Source of the DNA: Cercophora sp. LCS_1 | Lineage: Eukaryota; Ascomycota; Sordariomycetes; Sordariales; Lasiosphaeriaceae | Assembly: GCA_036250225.1 (NCBI GenBank) | Contig: JAPZLL010000014.1 | Span: 558,001 to 622,000, forward strand | Length of the DNA stretch: 64,000 nucleotides | Reading direction: 5' to 3' | Part shown: in pieces, positions 48,309 to 58,200 of the stretch | How the letters are laid out: the number at the start of each line of letters is the position of its first letter | How positions within the stretch are numbered: the stretch's first letter is position 1 | The notes under the pieces: model-generated | The model's database searches: none | The model's input: the letters and a program-made list of their open reading frames with translations, nothing else | Told to the model about the DNA's origin: nothing | Translations under genes and position numbers: made by a program

Positions 48309-51076
48309 TCAGAGGCCTGATGACCTCCTCCTTGAACCCTTCATCGCAATACCATCGGCACCAGTCTCAATGACGGTGTATCCGTCGGCATTGCCATCGC
48401 CCACAGCCGCCCGGGCATACGCTGCGTCACTCCGGTCGCACAGCACCTCGAGGTCCTGATCACTGATGATCTCCCTGTGACCCGAGAACTTGTACACTTG
48501 GCCATCCTTCAGGAGCAAAGCCTTCAGCGTATCGCGATCCAGCTCTTCGCGCATGTCCATCTTTTGGCCCATGGTTTTGAATCCACCCTTTCTGATGACC
48601 AGCTTCTCCAGCCGTCGCTTTGCGTCTGACTTTGTCAGCAGCGTTTCCTCGACGGTACCCTTAGTTGCCAACCGGTACACAACGACTGGTCTGGTCTGGC
48701 CAATACGATGTGCCCGGTCTTGGGCCTGAAGGTCCTGTTGAGGGTTCCAGTCACTGTCAAACAAGATGACAGTGTCGGCGCTCGCCAGGTTGATACCTTG
48801 TCCACCGGCGCGGGTGGAAAGGAGAAAGACTTTGAGTTTGGGATCCGAGTTGAAAGCGGCAATCTGTGCTCGGCGGTCGTCCTGGGCTACACCGCCATCG
48901 ATGCGGCAGACCTCCCACTTTCGGAGATCACAGTAGTCCTCGAGGATGTCCAGTTGAGTCTTGAACTGCGAGAAAATGAGGACCTTGTGACCCCGCTTGA
49001 AGAGTGTGGGTAGTAGACGGTCAAGGAGAAGCATCTTGCCCGACGAAGTGACGATGCTCTCGTCCACTTGTGCGCCCTCGGATGACCAAGGATTGTAGAA
49101 ATTATGGGGACTGTTGCAGACGAGCCGGAGCTGTAAAACGGGATTGCCCAGCTTCTTGGTTGAGATCTCTCGTTCTGTGACGGCGGTCAGCAACTATAAG
49201 GTTTAGTGAGGGATGGATACATACTGGCCAGCTCCAGAGTCTGTGCTCGCTCAAACTCCTCTGCACTGATGTCGCTCGCAACCTCGTCTTTGGCGTCCTG
49301 GGCAAGTTCTCGGGCCAGCTTGGCCTCAAACTCGTCATCGTCGAGCATGTCATCATCAGATTCCGCCTCTTTATAAGCCGCCTTGCCCGTTCTGGACCGA
49401 GTGCGAGCTCGAGTAGCTGCCGGGGTTGAATGCTTCGTCACCTTGGCACTTTTGGCTTCCGGAACTTCTTCGGTTGGCGCCTCCTTTCTTTTCGGGCGGC
49501 CCCTCTTAGCGGGCGTCGCAGGTGAAGATTTCTCAACAACAACTTTCTCTACCGCAGCGGTAGTTGGAGTCTTCGGTGGTCGTCCCCGCCCTCGGGTCTT
49601 ACCCATCATGATGGAAAACGCATTCTTTGCTGATTTGACGGGTGATTCCGACTTGATCGGCGTCTCCGCGCCTTTCTTGACGCTCGCTGGGGTTGAAACT
49701 CGGGGGCTGCCTGTGCGTGATGGCATCGGGCTGTTCGTTGTGCCCGTCAGCCGCTCAACAACCTTACCCTCAAGGTAGGCCCTGGTGTCAATGTTCTCAT
49801 CGCTGATAACATTGTAGAGATCCGTCTGCTCCTTCGTCATCGGCGCGTACAGGATGTACTCGCGCTTTTTGGGCAGGTATTTCGCGACATCAGCCTTCAC
49901 TCTTCGGAGGAGCAGCGGCTGTAAGACGACGTGCATCTTTTTGACCAACTCTTGCTTGGTCTTGTCGGCGATAAACTCTTCAGTGCCCTCCTCGTCTTCG
50001 AGGTCACTGAAATCGAACCAGCTTTCGAAGGCCTCCCAATCCCTGAAAATCTTGGGTAGTAAAAAGTTCAGCAGAGACCAGAGCTCCTTCAAGTTGTTCT
50101 GCAACGGCGTTCCAGTGATGAGCAGGCGGGTTGCAGAGGTGAAGGACTTGAGCTCTCGGAAGAGTTTCGAGTCAAAGTTCTTCATCCGGTGACCTTCGTC
50201 AATGATGATGAACTCCCAGTGGATCTTGGAAAGAAAGTTACGGTCCTTCAAGACCATCTCGTAGCTAGTGCATACAACAGGAAACTTTGCTGTCGGCCTG
50301 CCGTTGTGGAGGTGGCGCATGATCTTGTTCTTGTAGATATCATTGCGCTCTTGAGGTGTGCCATGATACATGACAACCGGGATTGAAGGAACCCAGTGGT
50401 GAAACTCGTCCATCCAATTCGAGAGTGTACTCAAGGGAGCGACGATCAGGTGTGGCCCCATGTAATTCTCCTGCTCTCGGAGCAGGGCAATCAACGAGAT
50501 GGTCTGAACGGTTTTACCTAAGAACTGTTAGTACGATTCCGCCAACAGCCGACACCACAACGTACCCAAGCCCATTTCGTCTGCGAGAATGCCGCTCATG
50601 CCCTGATAGCAAATCTCATACATCCATGTCAAGCCCTCCAGCTGGTAGTCCCGCATTGTGCCGCCGACGACGCACTTGGGCTGCTTCGCCATGGTCAAGT
50701 TATGTTCTCCCAGTGTCTTGCCATCCAGTCCCGTCCCAACACGGCCGAGTACTTGTGTCTTGCTCGTCAAGATACTGCTAAAAGCCGCGCTCTGAGCAAG
50801 GAGCTGGTCAAGGTCCCTAGCCTTGGCCTCTCGTTCGGTCTTGCTGAGCGCTTTGGTCTTGCGCTTCTTGCGCTTCTCCTCGAGTTTTGAGTTTGCTAGC
50901 CGCGCCTTCTCCTCCTCTTCGGCGAGTATTTGCTCTTCCCTGAGCTTTGTGTAAGACCCCTTGGGCCCCTCCATCTCCTCGTCTCTTGGGGAAGTCGGCG
51001 GGGGCGACGAGGGCGCACTCGTCGGAAGCCGAGAGTATGAATCGGCGCTGTCAGTATCCGATATAGAGACAGGCAT
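48309..51076 (-). CDS. mus-30: LSH/DDM1-type SNF2 chromatin remodeler (MUS-30/Irc5)
   Basis: Three exons (51076-50566, 50517-49225, 49174-48309), 889 codons. Introns are 48 nt (GTACGT, CTAACAG) and 50 nt (GTATGT, GCTGAC, TCACAG); the second acceptor must be the later AG to give ELAKREISTKKLG. An N-terminal Lys/Glu-rich coiled coil precedes the SNF2 ATPase: YQLEGLTWMYE, DEMGLGKT at about 166-173, DEGHRMKN at about 277, TGTPLQNNLKELWSLLNF. A 150-residue insertion follows, carrying AT-hook-like TRGRGRPPKTP (about 479) and AKRGRPKRK (about 510). The helicase C lobe has STRAGGQGINL, DSDWNPQQDLQAQDRAHRIGQ and the family-typical KFSGHREI tail. The Neurospora ortholog MUS-30 protects genome stability; relatives in plants and animals (DDM1, HELLS) act in heterochromatin. 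Divergent from ARC1. Confidence 0.93.
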
Positions 51077-51738
51077 CGTGGCGGTAGCGAGGAAGTAGCG
51101 GCGTGGAACTGATCTGTTGTCCAAAGCACAAAGCCCAGATCGGTGGGGCTCGCCACCAGCGACGAGCAAGGTGAGACGAGAAGGTGGGCAATGTGGCGAT
51201 CGGATGAAAAGGAAAGGCTATCCGATTACAAGAGGACGCCAAATTAGGTCGATTGTCATCCGAGAGAGCACAAGAGTATCGGAGGGAAGGTGGAAGGTAG
51301 GGATCAGTTGGGGAGGGAACGGAGAAAGTGGATTTGTTAATTAAGGGCGTGGCACGACGCGATCCACGCGACAGGGGGACGCCACTCGAAATCGCGACGC
51401 GGGAACAAAGCGGACGCGCACAAGCACGACGTCACGAGTCAAAACCCCTGTCGGCTATATTCAGGGTTAGGGCCAATAACACAGCTTCCTGCCTCAAATC
51501 CAAGGCCGCCAAGCCAAGTCAGGTTGCCCCTCCCCCTCTGTCCCGCATTTTCAAAAAGTTTGAGTCAACAGCCATTGCCCCGCAATTGTTTCGCCCTTTA
51601 TGAAAATTGTCCCGGCGACGAAAACACAAGCTTAACCAAACGATTCCCCAATCCCTTTTTACACACGACAAACTGTTCACCCTACGCGTCGCCCGTCCCG
51701 CTCTCAGAAGCGTCTCCCCCCTCCGCCGAATCCACGTC
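51077..51738. promoter_or_regulatory. Divergent promoter region mus-30 / ARC1
   Basis: 662 bp. It contains CAGGGTTAGGG (51462-51472), a telobox-like word found near translation genes in several eukaryotes. The last 130 bp before the ARC1 ATG stay open in the ARC1 frame without an ATG (see findings). Confidence 0.5.
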
Positions 51739-52950
51739 ATGGCTGCCCTCTCCGCCCAAAAATACACTCCCGTCGAGGAGTCGGAGATCCAGCAATGGAT
51801 CGTCCGCGCCGACTCCCTCAAGAGCGCCGCCGATGCGTCCCTCCTCGACACGCTGAACGCTGACCTCGCAACCCGCACCACGGTCCTCGGCACCAAGCCC
51901 AGCAAGGCTGACATTGCCGTCTACCAGGCCGTTGCCCCGCTCGTCAAGGCATGGACGCCCGAGGAGCGCACCGGCGAGAAGGGCCGTCCCAATATTGTTC
52001 GCCTTGTCGACTTTGTCCAGAACAGCCCCCTCTTTGGGCTCGAGGTTGCCGACAAGGTCACCATTGACGCCGAGGAGGTGCTCTACGTCAAGCCGCCCGT
52101 CGATGCCAAGGCCGAGAAGGAGAGGCTCAAGAAGGAGAAGGCTGCTGCCGCTGCCGCCACGGCTGGTGGGGAGAAGACCCTGGTGGACAGGACAAAGGAG
52201 AAGGTTGTTGAGGTGAAGGACAAGGTGGTTGAGGCCAAGGATACGGTTGTCGTGACTGTTGTTGGGACTGCGGCGCCCGAGGGCAAGCAGAAGCCGAAGA
52301 AGGAGAAGAAGGAGAAGCAACAGAGGGCGCCTGCGCCACCACCGCCGCCCGCGATTGTGTCGCCCGGTCTGATCGACCTCCGTGTTGGACACATCTTGAA
52401 GGCGATCAAGCACCCCGAAGCTGATTCGCTTTACGTCTCGACGATTGCGATGGGCGACAAGCCTGGGACAGATGACACGGCCGAGTATGAGGGACAGGTC
52501 TGCCGGACTGTCTGCTCAGGTCTCAACGGGCTGGTGCCATTGGAGGAGATGCAGGGTCGCAAAGTGGTTGTTGTTTGCAACCTCAAGCCCGTCAAGATGC
52601 GCGGTATCAAGTCGTCGGCCATGGTCTTGGCTGCGTCGCCACGGATAAAGGAGGGCGAGGCAGACGATCACAAGGGGCCCGTTGAGCTGGTCAACCCCCC
52701 CGCCGATGCCAAGGCCGGCGAGCGTGTCTACTTCGAGGGCTGGCAGGCCGAGCCGGAGAAGGTGTTGAACCCTAAGAAGAAGATCTGGGAGACCTTCCAG
52801 CCCGGTTTTACGACTACAGATGATCTCGAGGTTGCCTTCGACGCCGGCGTTGTCAAGGAGTTGGAGGGAAAGACCGGGTTTGGAAAGCTTGTGACCGAGA
52901 GTGGTGGCGTCTGCAAGGTTCCTAGTCTCAAGGGCGCCCAGGTGCGGTAA
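51739..52950 (+). CDS. ARC1: ARC1-like tRNA-aminoacylation cofactor (EMAPII/tRNA-binding domain)
   Basis: 403 codons from the ATG in CACGTCATGGCTGCC. Residues 1-115 resemble the GST-like N-terminal domain that docks aminoacyl-tRNA synthetases (TTVLGTKPSKADIAVYQA). Residues about 120-205 are a Lys/Ala/Val-rich linker (KEKAAAAAATAGGEK; KEKKEKQQ) that should bind tRNA. The tRNA_bind OB fold runs from LIDLRVGHILKAIKHPEA through SLYVSTIAMG, VCSGLNGLVPLEEMQGRKV and KMRGIKSSAMVLAAS. The EMAPII-like C-terminus includes NPKKKIWETFQP. Yeast Arc1 delivers tRNA to Met- and Glu-tRNA synthetases and controls their location. A Kozak-like context and family match support this start. Confidence 0.9.
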   Translation: MAALSAQKYTPVEESEIQQWIVRADSLKSAADASLLDTLNADLATRTTVLGTKPSKADIAVYQAVAPLVKAWTPEERTGEKGRPNIVRLVDFVQNSPLFGLEVADKVTIDAEEVLYVKPPVDAKAEKERLKKEKAAAAAATAGGEKTLVDRTKEKVVEVKDKVVEAKDTVVVTVVGTAAPEGKQKPKKEKKEKQQRAPAPPPPPAIVSPGLIDLRVGHILKAIKHPEADSLYVSTIAMGDKPGTDDTAEYEGQVCRTVCSGLNGLVPLEEMQGRKVVVVCNLKPVKMRGIKSSAMVLAASPRIKEGEADDHKGPVELVNPPADAKAGERVYFEGWQAEPEKVLNPKKKIWETFQPGFTTTDDLEVAFDAGVVKELEGKTGFGKLVTESGGVCKVPSLKGAQVR

Positions 52951-53162
52951 GAGAGGATATGAGTTTCCCTAATACCTACTAGACCTGTGGAAATAGAGTT
53001 ATGCAAGCCAACTGCACGGTTATGGCCATTTTCACTTGAGCGTGAAGTGAGTGAAAGCTCTGTGGATCCAAATCATTTTTCATGACCTCTGAAGGAATCC
53101 AATATCTGCCCTATGTACACAACAGTCCAACACCCCCTTCCTCTCACTTCCTCTCACTGCGC

Positions 53163-53786
53163 TTAGCCAACGGTCAGGATACCAGTGGGAATGGGAAGAA
53201 TGGTAGCCTTGGGGCATCCAGTAGTGACAGTCTCGGTAATGGTAGGAATAACGCAGCCAGTAGGGCAAGCCTGGCTGACAGTGCGAGTTCTGGTAGTAGG
53301 GCAGCATTCGGAGCTATTCATCCCGTCAGCTTTCGTTTCCACCCTAACTGAATCCACATCAACATACTTGCACGGGACCGAAACGGTGGAAACAATGACA
53401 TAGGCCGGGCAGGCGATGCCAGTCACGGGCTTGCAGGTCTCTGTTACTCGTCGTCAGCACCAAATCCTTCTCTCTGCCAGCAGCATGCAAAACTAACTGG
53501 GAAGCTCAGTGGTGGTGTGAGTATGGCACTTGGGGCCGATCGTGATCCCGCCAACAACAGACGAGCAAGTCGTCGGCGTGGGCTGCGGCACCGTGAGGAT
53601 GCCCGTGGGAAGACCAGTCGGGACACCGGGGCCGACGGTGAGGATGGGATCCTGGGGGGCTGGGATGGCGGAGCTAGGAACTTTCTATCAGTCGAGGACA
53701 AACGACCCAGAGGATTGGGTGAGTTATTACCCGAGGCCGGCGAGGAGACCCATGGCAATGAGACCGGTGGACTTGATGGACTGCAT
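53163..53786 (-). CDS. Small secreted cysteine-rich protein
   Basis: Four exons (53786-53731, 53673-53498, 53440-53368, 53313-53163), 151 codons. Introns are 57, 57 and 54 nt; the third (53367-53314, GTATGT ... GCTGAC ... AATAG) is a multiple of three without a stop, so retention would give 169 residues. A signal peptide is clear (MQSIKSTGLIAMGLLAGLGS). The mature protein is Pro/Thr/Gly-rich with about ten cysteines (TCKPVTGIACP, SECCPTTRTR, ACPTGC, GCPKATILP). The phrase PTGILTV occurs twice (near residue 37 and at the very C-terminus). Likely an extracellular or cell-wall protein; no family recognised. It converges on ARC1. Confidence 0.78.
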
Positions 53787-55293
53787 TGTGGCGGTGTTGA
53801 CGGAAGCAAGCGAGAACAATAAGTTCTAGTATTCCGGGGCAATAAACAACCTAACAGTTGCTTGGTGTGTGGACTGGGACGGGCTTGATCACAATAGCAA
53901 CACACATTTGAGCCCAGACACGAGAGAAACCATCCCTTCTTATAGACGACGAGGGATAATCACCGCCGCCGAGACTTTCTGTCTGGCTACCTCTTGGCTT
54001 GGTCTTCGTCCTAGGTCTTTTAAGCATCCGGCCAAGAGGTACACGTTTCCGGGGCATGTTCGTTCTCGTTTCTCGTTTCTCAACCACCCGAGATTCCGCG
54101 AGTGAGGAGCAGTCCATCGGGATGTGGTGGGCAGGCATTTGAGCGGTGGCATGGTAGCAAACGACCACCAAGTGTCTGTCTAAACCCTGTGCATCCATTC
54201 AAACCCAAACGAAAAGGGGAAAGACCGGTCAGGCAGCAGTGGGGTAGTGACCCTGACCGAACGGTTTGTGAACCACTCAACGGTGTCATGTCGAATGTCA
54301 TGTCATGAGAGGCTGGGATTCTAGAACCGAAACAAGAGATTCGAGTCGGTGACAGTCGTCGTCTGTTTGGTTTTCGCTCGATGGGCAGGGGAGGTCGACT
54401 AAATATATTGCCCAGAATGCCGGGTAATATACCAGATATTGTCCGCTGCTACCATTGCACCGGGTTCAAGCACCGCGAAGCACCGCCAACGCAACCTTGG
54501 TATGTTCTTGGCAGGGACACCAAGACCTGAACGGGCAACATGGCGATAACATCGCCGTTGTGGGAAAACGGTTCAAGCTTCGGTGCTACTTGGAGGCGAG
54601 CTGCAACGGTTGGACTATTTTTGGGTTGTGTTAACCACTAGAGCTATCGAATCATGTGCAATTGTCGGGTACCGAGAGAGAGAAGAGAAACAAAATGTCG
54701 CAGTGGTAGTGGAATCGTGGGGAAGCAACCCTCTTGTAACAACGTCGTGCTGCACCGACAGCTGTTTCCAGCTAAAGCTGTGCTGGTACGTGGAAGCAGA
54801 TGCCCGAAGCAGCGAAAGCATGCTCTGATTTTGGAAGGGTGCTCGTCGTCCTTTGGACTCGTCGGCCCTTCGCTCGGCTTGGCTGTTGCTTTCGTCGGCA
54901 GTCCCAGGGATGTGTCGATCCGCGAGTCCTCCCAGTAATACCCTCGCTCATGAGCATATCCCGATCCCCTCGAATGTCACCAGAAAAGATGCCATTTCCA
55001 CCTGACCATCAGGCCCCGACCATGACTGCCGTGAAAGTGGCGAGGGAGACTCGACCGGCTAGCCATCGGTCAGTTGATGAACCAAGCATGAGTTATCTGT
55101 ATTGTACATTTGGGTTTTCCAAGAGCCAGTGCACCTCATGATACTATGCCCCAGATATCATACATTTCCATCTATCCATACATGCAGCATACCACCGATT
55201 TTTTATAGCAAACGCCCTGCCTGCCGTGCCATGCGACAACCCCAAAATAAACGCCACCCATGCTTCTATGTCACATCTACCATGCTATTCCCC
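53787..55293. other. Intergenic region
   Basis: About 1.5 kb between the start of the small secreted protein and the RPO41 stop. No coding sequence, repeat or RNA gene recognised. Confidence 0.45.
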
Positions 55294-58200
55294 TTACGAG
55301 AAAAAGTACTTGCTCCCCCGCAACTGCGAGACGTCGAAATCGCCCTTTTGAGGAACCGGCGGGAGCGTCAACGGGCGCCAAAAGGATATGACCGCCGGCT
55401 TTTTTGACTTGGCGCTCTCCTTTGAGACAACTGCTTGCTGCAACAGCCCGGCAAACCCACTCTTCTTGAGCGTGTTTTCCAGCGGTTCACGATTGAGAGC
55501 CTGGCTGAGTGTTTCCTCTTCAACCTCAGATGCGCTTGACACCGCCTCTGCCGACGCAATGTCTTTGACCACCTCGGCAAGCCCTCCGTCTTCCGAGCCC
55601 GGGTCAGCGTCGTCCGCTACAGAATCAGTGCTCGGCGTCGATGCGTGCCAAGACACCAGGTCGCTCTCCGTCGCCATTGACTCGAATATGCTTGCCGGTG
55701 TCACCATTTTCTGGCCCTCCTGCACCTTCTCGGGATCTTTGGACCGGAGAAGCTCCTGGCGCTTGTATTCCAACATCAACTCCTCCTTCGTGGTCAATTT
55801 CCCGTCCTTTCGGTGCTTAATGATGGCCTTGGCCACAGCGGACGTCCTGGCGATTTCGGCCAGATAGAGAGAATGCCGGTACCTGGCCTGGAACTCGGCG
55901 AGTAATCGACCAATCACATCTTCCTGGTGAATACGAATGAACGAATCGCGAATGACGTCGTTCATAGCATCAACGTCGGCAGCGTGCGTCCAGAAGGAAT
56001 CATGCACCGCAGCGAATGTCAAACCGAGCGTGTCGCATTCCAACGCTGATAACAACATGTGAGATGCGTCCAGCGAGTGGATAAAGTTGGGCGGAAAGGC
56101 CTGAAGCTGTTTCCTGCGATCCACGGGGTCACCCAACTCCGGATCGGCGAGGACGAGGCTCTGCAGGCACGTCTCGATCTTCCTGCTATTTGTCTTGCGA
56201 TATGGCTGGACCACAGGCATCCTCAGGGGCGTTGTCCAGACCAGAGTTGAGTTGAACTGGTTGGGCATTTTTGGTTCCGTGATCTTCTTTCTCCTCCCCT
56301 TTTTGGGGCCGGGCTCGTCTGCTGCGTCGCCGGTGTTGGCCTTTTTGCGTCCCCTCTTCTTGACAAGAGGCTCTTCTGGTTCGACTTCCGCGCTCTCCTG
56401 GTCTTCCAGAATCTCCTCGATCTGCTCCTTGGTCACTGCCTGGCAGATGCGACTCCCGGTTTCCACAAACCAGCTCTGGATGTCATGAGCACCGCTGAAC
56501 ATTGTCGACAAGGCCTTGAAAATGTGTGCAGCGATATATGACGCAAAGAAATGGGCAGGGATTCCCGTCTCCTCTCCCAACTTGGGATACAAGTTGTCGA
56601 GCTGCTTCAGAACCTGTTTCTTTGCACCAATAAAGGTCACGCCATAGACGTTCGTCATGACAGTCTGCTTGACCACCTTTCGCGTGATCTTGCCCGAGAG
56701 AATCTGGGCAAACTGATTCCCAGCCGCAGCCTCTTTGACCAGATTCTCTTCCAGGAGATTGGCAACAGCCGAGTAGACGTCGGCAGGCTTGTCTCCGGGA
56801 ATGAGGTTGACCTGCTGTGCTCCCCACGTGTCACCGCCAAGGGCGGCATAGTGCTGCAGGCCATTGCAGGTGCCGTCTTGGTGCACGGGCAGGTGGGAGA
56901 CGTATTGGGTCGGGTCTGGAAGCTCAAGGGCGGCGTTGAGTTCAAAACACGCAGCGAGACACTGCCAGGGGTCTTCGGCCTGAAGCCACCATTTTCTTCC
57001 CTTGAGCGGATTATTCGCCGAGTCGCGGATATCTTCAATGTGCTCCGTGGCGAAGTCTTCACGATCCTTGAGACTGGCCTTGTCGTAGCCGTAGACGTTA
57101 GCCAGCTGGACCTTGAGCCATCGTAACCCGTTTTCGCCAAGCGTCTTCCCCTTGGCGAAACGCAGGAGACCGCGCACATGGTCTGCGCCCATGTGGTTGA
57201 GGTAAGTAGGCATAGGGTATGCTCGACCCCGGAAATCGATGTTGTGAGGGAAGTAGAAGGTCTGGTCGCGGAATGCTCGGGCGATTTCGAGCTGGAAGTT
57301 CATGAAGCATCGCACCGAGTGCAGGCCGGACCGTTCGTTTTCTATCGACTTGACCTTTCTAATCCAGTTCCGCCGTTCCGCCGGATCCTCCCGGGAATCC
57401 GGCTCAGGGGGGATCTGCATATCGGGATTTAAGGGCGGAATAGATGCAAAGCCCTCTCCGCTATTCCACACCTCCAACATCACGTCAAACACGGGACGGT
57501 TGATGTTCCAGCCCGTTTTCCCCAACACATCTAGACCTTTCAGCACCTGGTCTAGATCTCCGTTCTTCATGGCCGCAATGGCATAAAATTTTTGGTCCTT
57601 TTCGCCATGTTTGATGCGGACCAGCGAGACGGGCGTAGAAAGGAATCCGCCCTTATCAAACCTTGTCCATGGCTCCGGCTCCGAGACCATGGGCAGGTGG
57701 CGTGCTAAGAGATCACCACTGGGTTCTCGCCGCATAAGCTCCAACAACGTGCGGTTGGCCAAGAGTACGCCGACTTTTCTTCCTTTTCTGAGCTGGGTTG
57801 TATGCGTAAAAGCAGGCTGGAGCTGGGTGACAGGGGCTTTGGTGACAGGGTGCTCCGCCGAGACTGTCATCTTTGCCGTCTCAAGGAGACCCTCGAGCAT
57901 GGCCGCACCGACTTTGGTTCGGATCAAGAGCGGCCAAGACTCTGTCAGTTCGGTCTCGGCCGAAGCTGCCTGTGCCTTTTTCTTGATCTCAGCCATCCGC
58001 TGGGCGCCCGCTTTTCGCTGTTTATTTGATAGTTTAATTTGTGTCTGGATGTCTTCCTCGGCGACCCTGGCGAGGCTGCCGATCAACGAGGAGAGGGGAA
58101 TGCCGCGGTCGGCTCCGGCAAGGGTGAGTGCATTGAGTGTCACGATGATTGTGACAGCCGCTAGACGCTTAGGGCTGGACTGTCTGAGGAACGGGCCGTA

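Noticed and set aside
51462..51472. TTAGGG-containing words here, near 48045 and near 63680
   Set aside because: Single copies, not telomere arrays; at most telobox-like promoter words.
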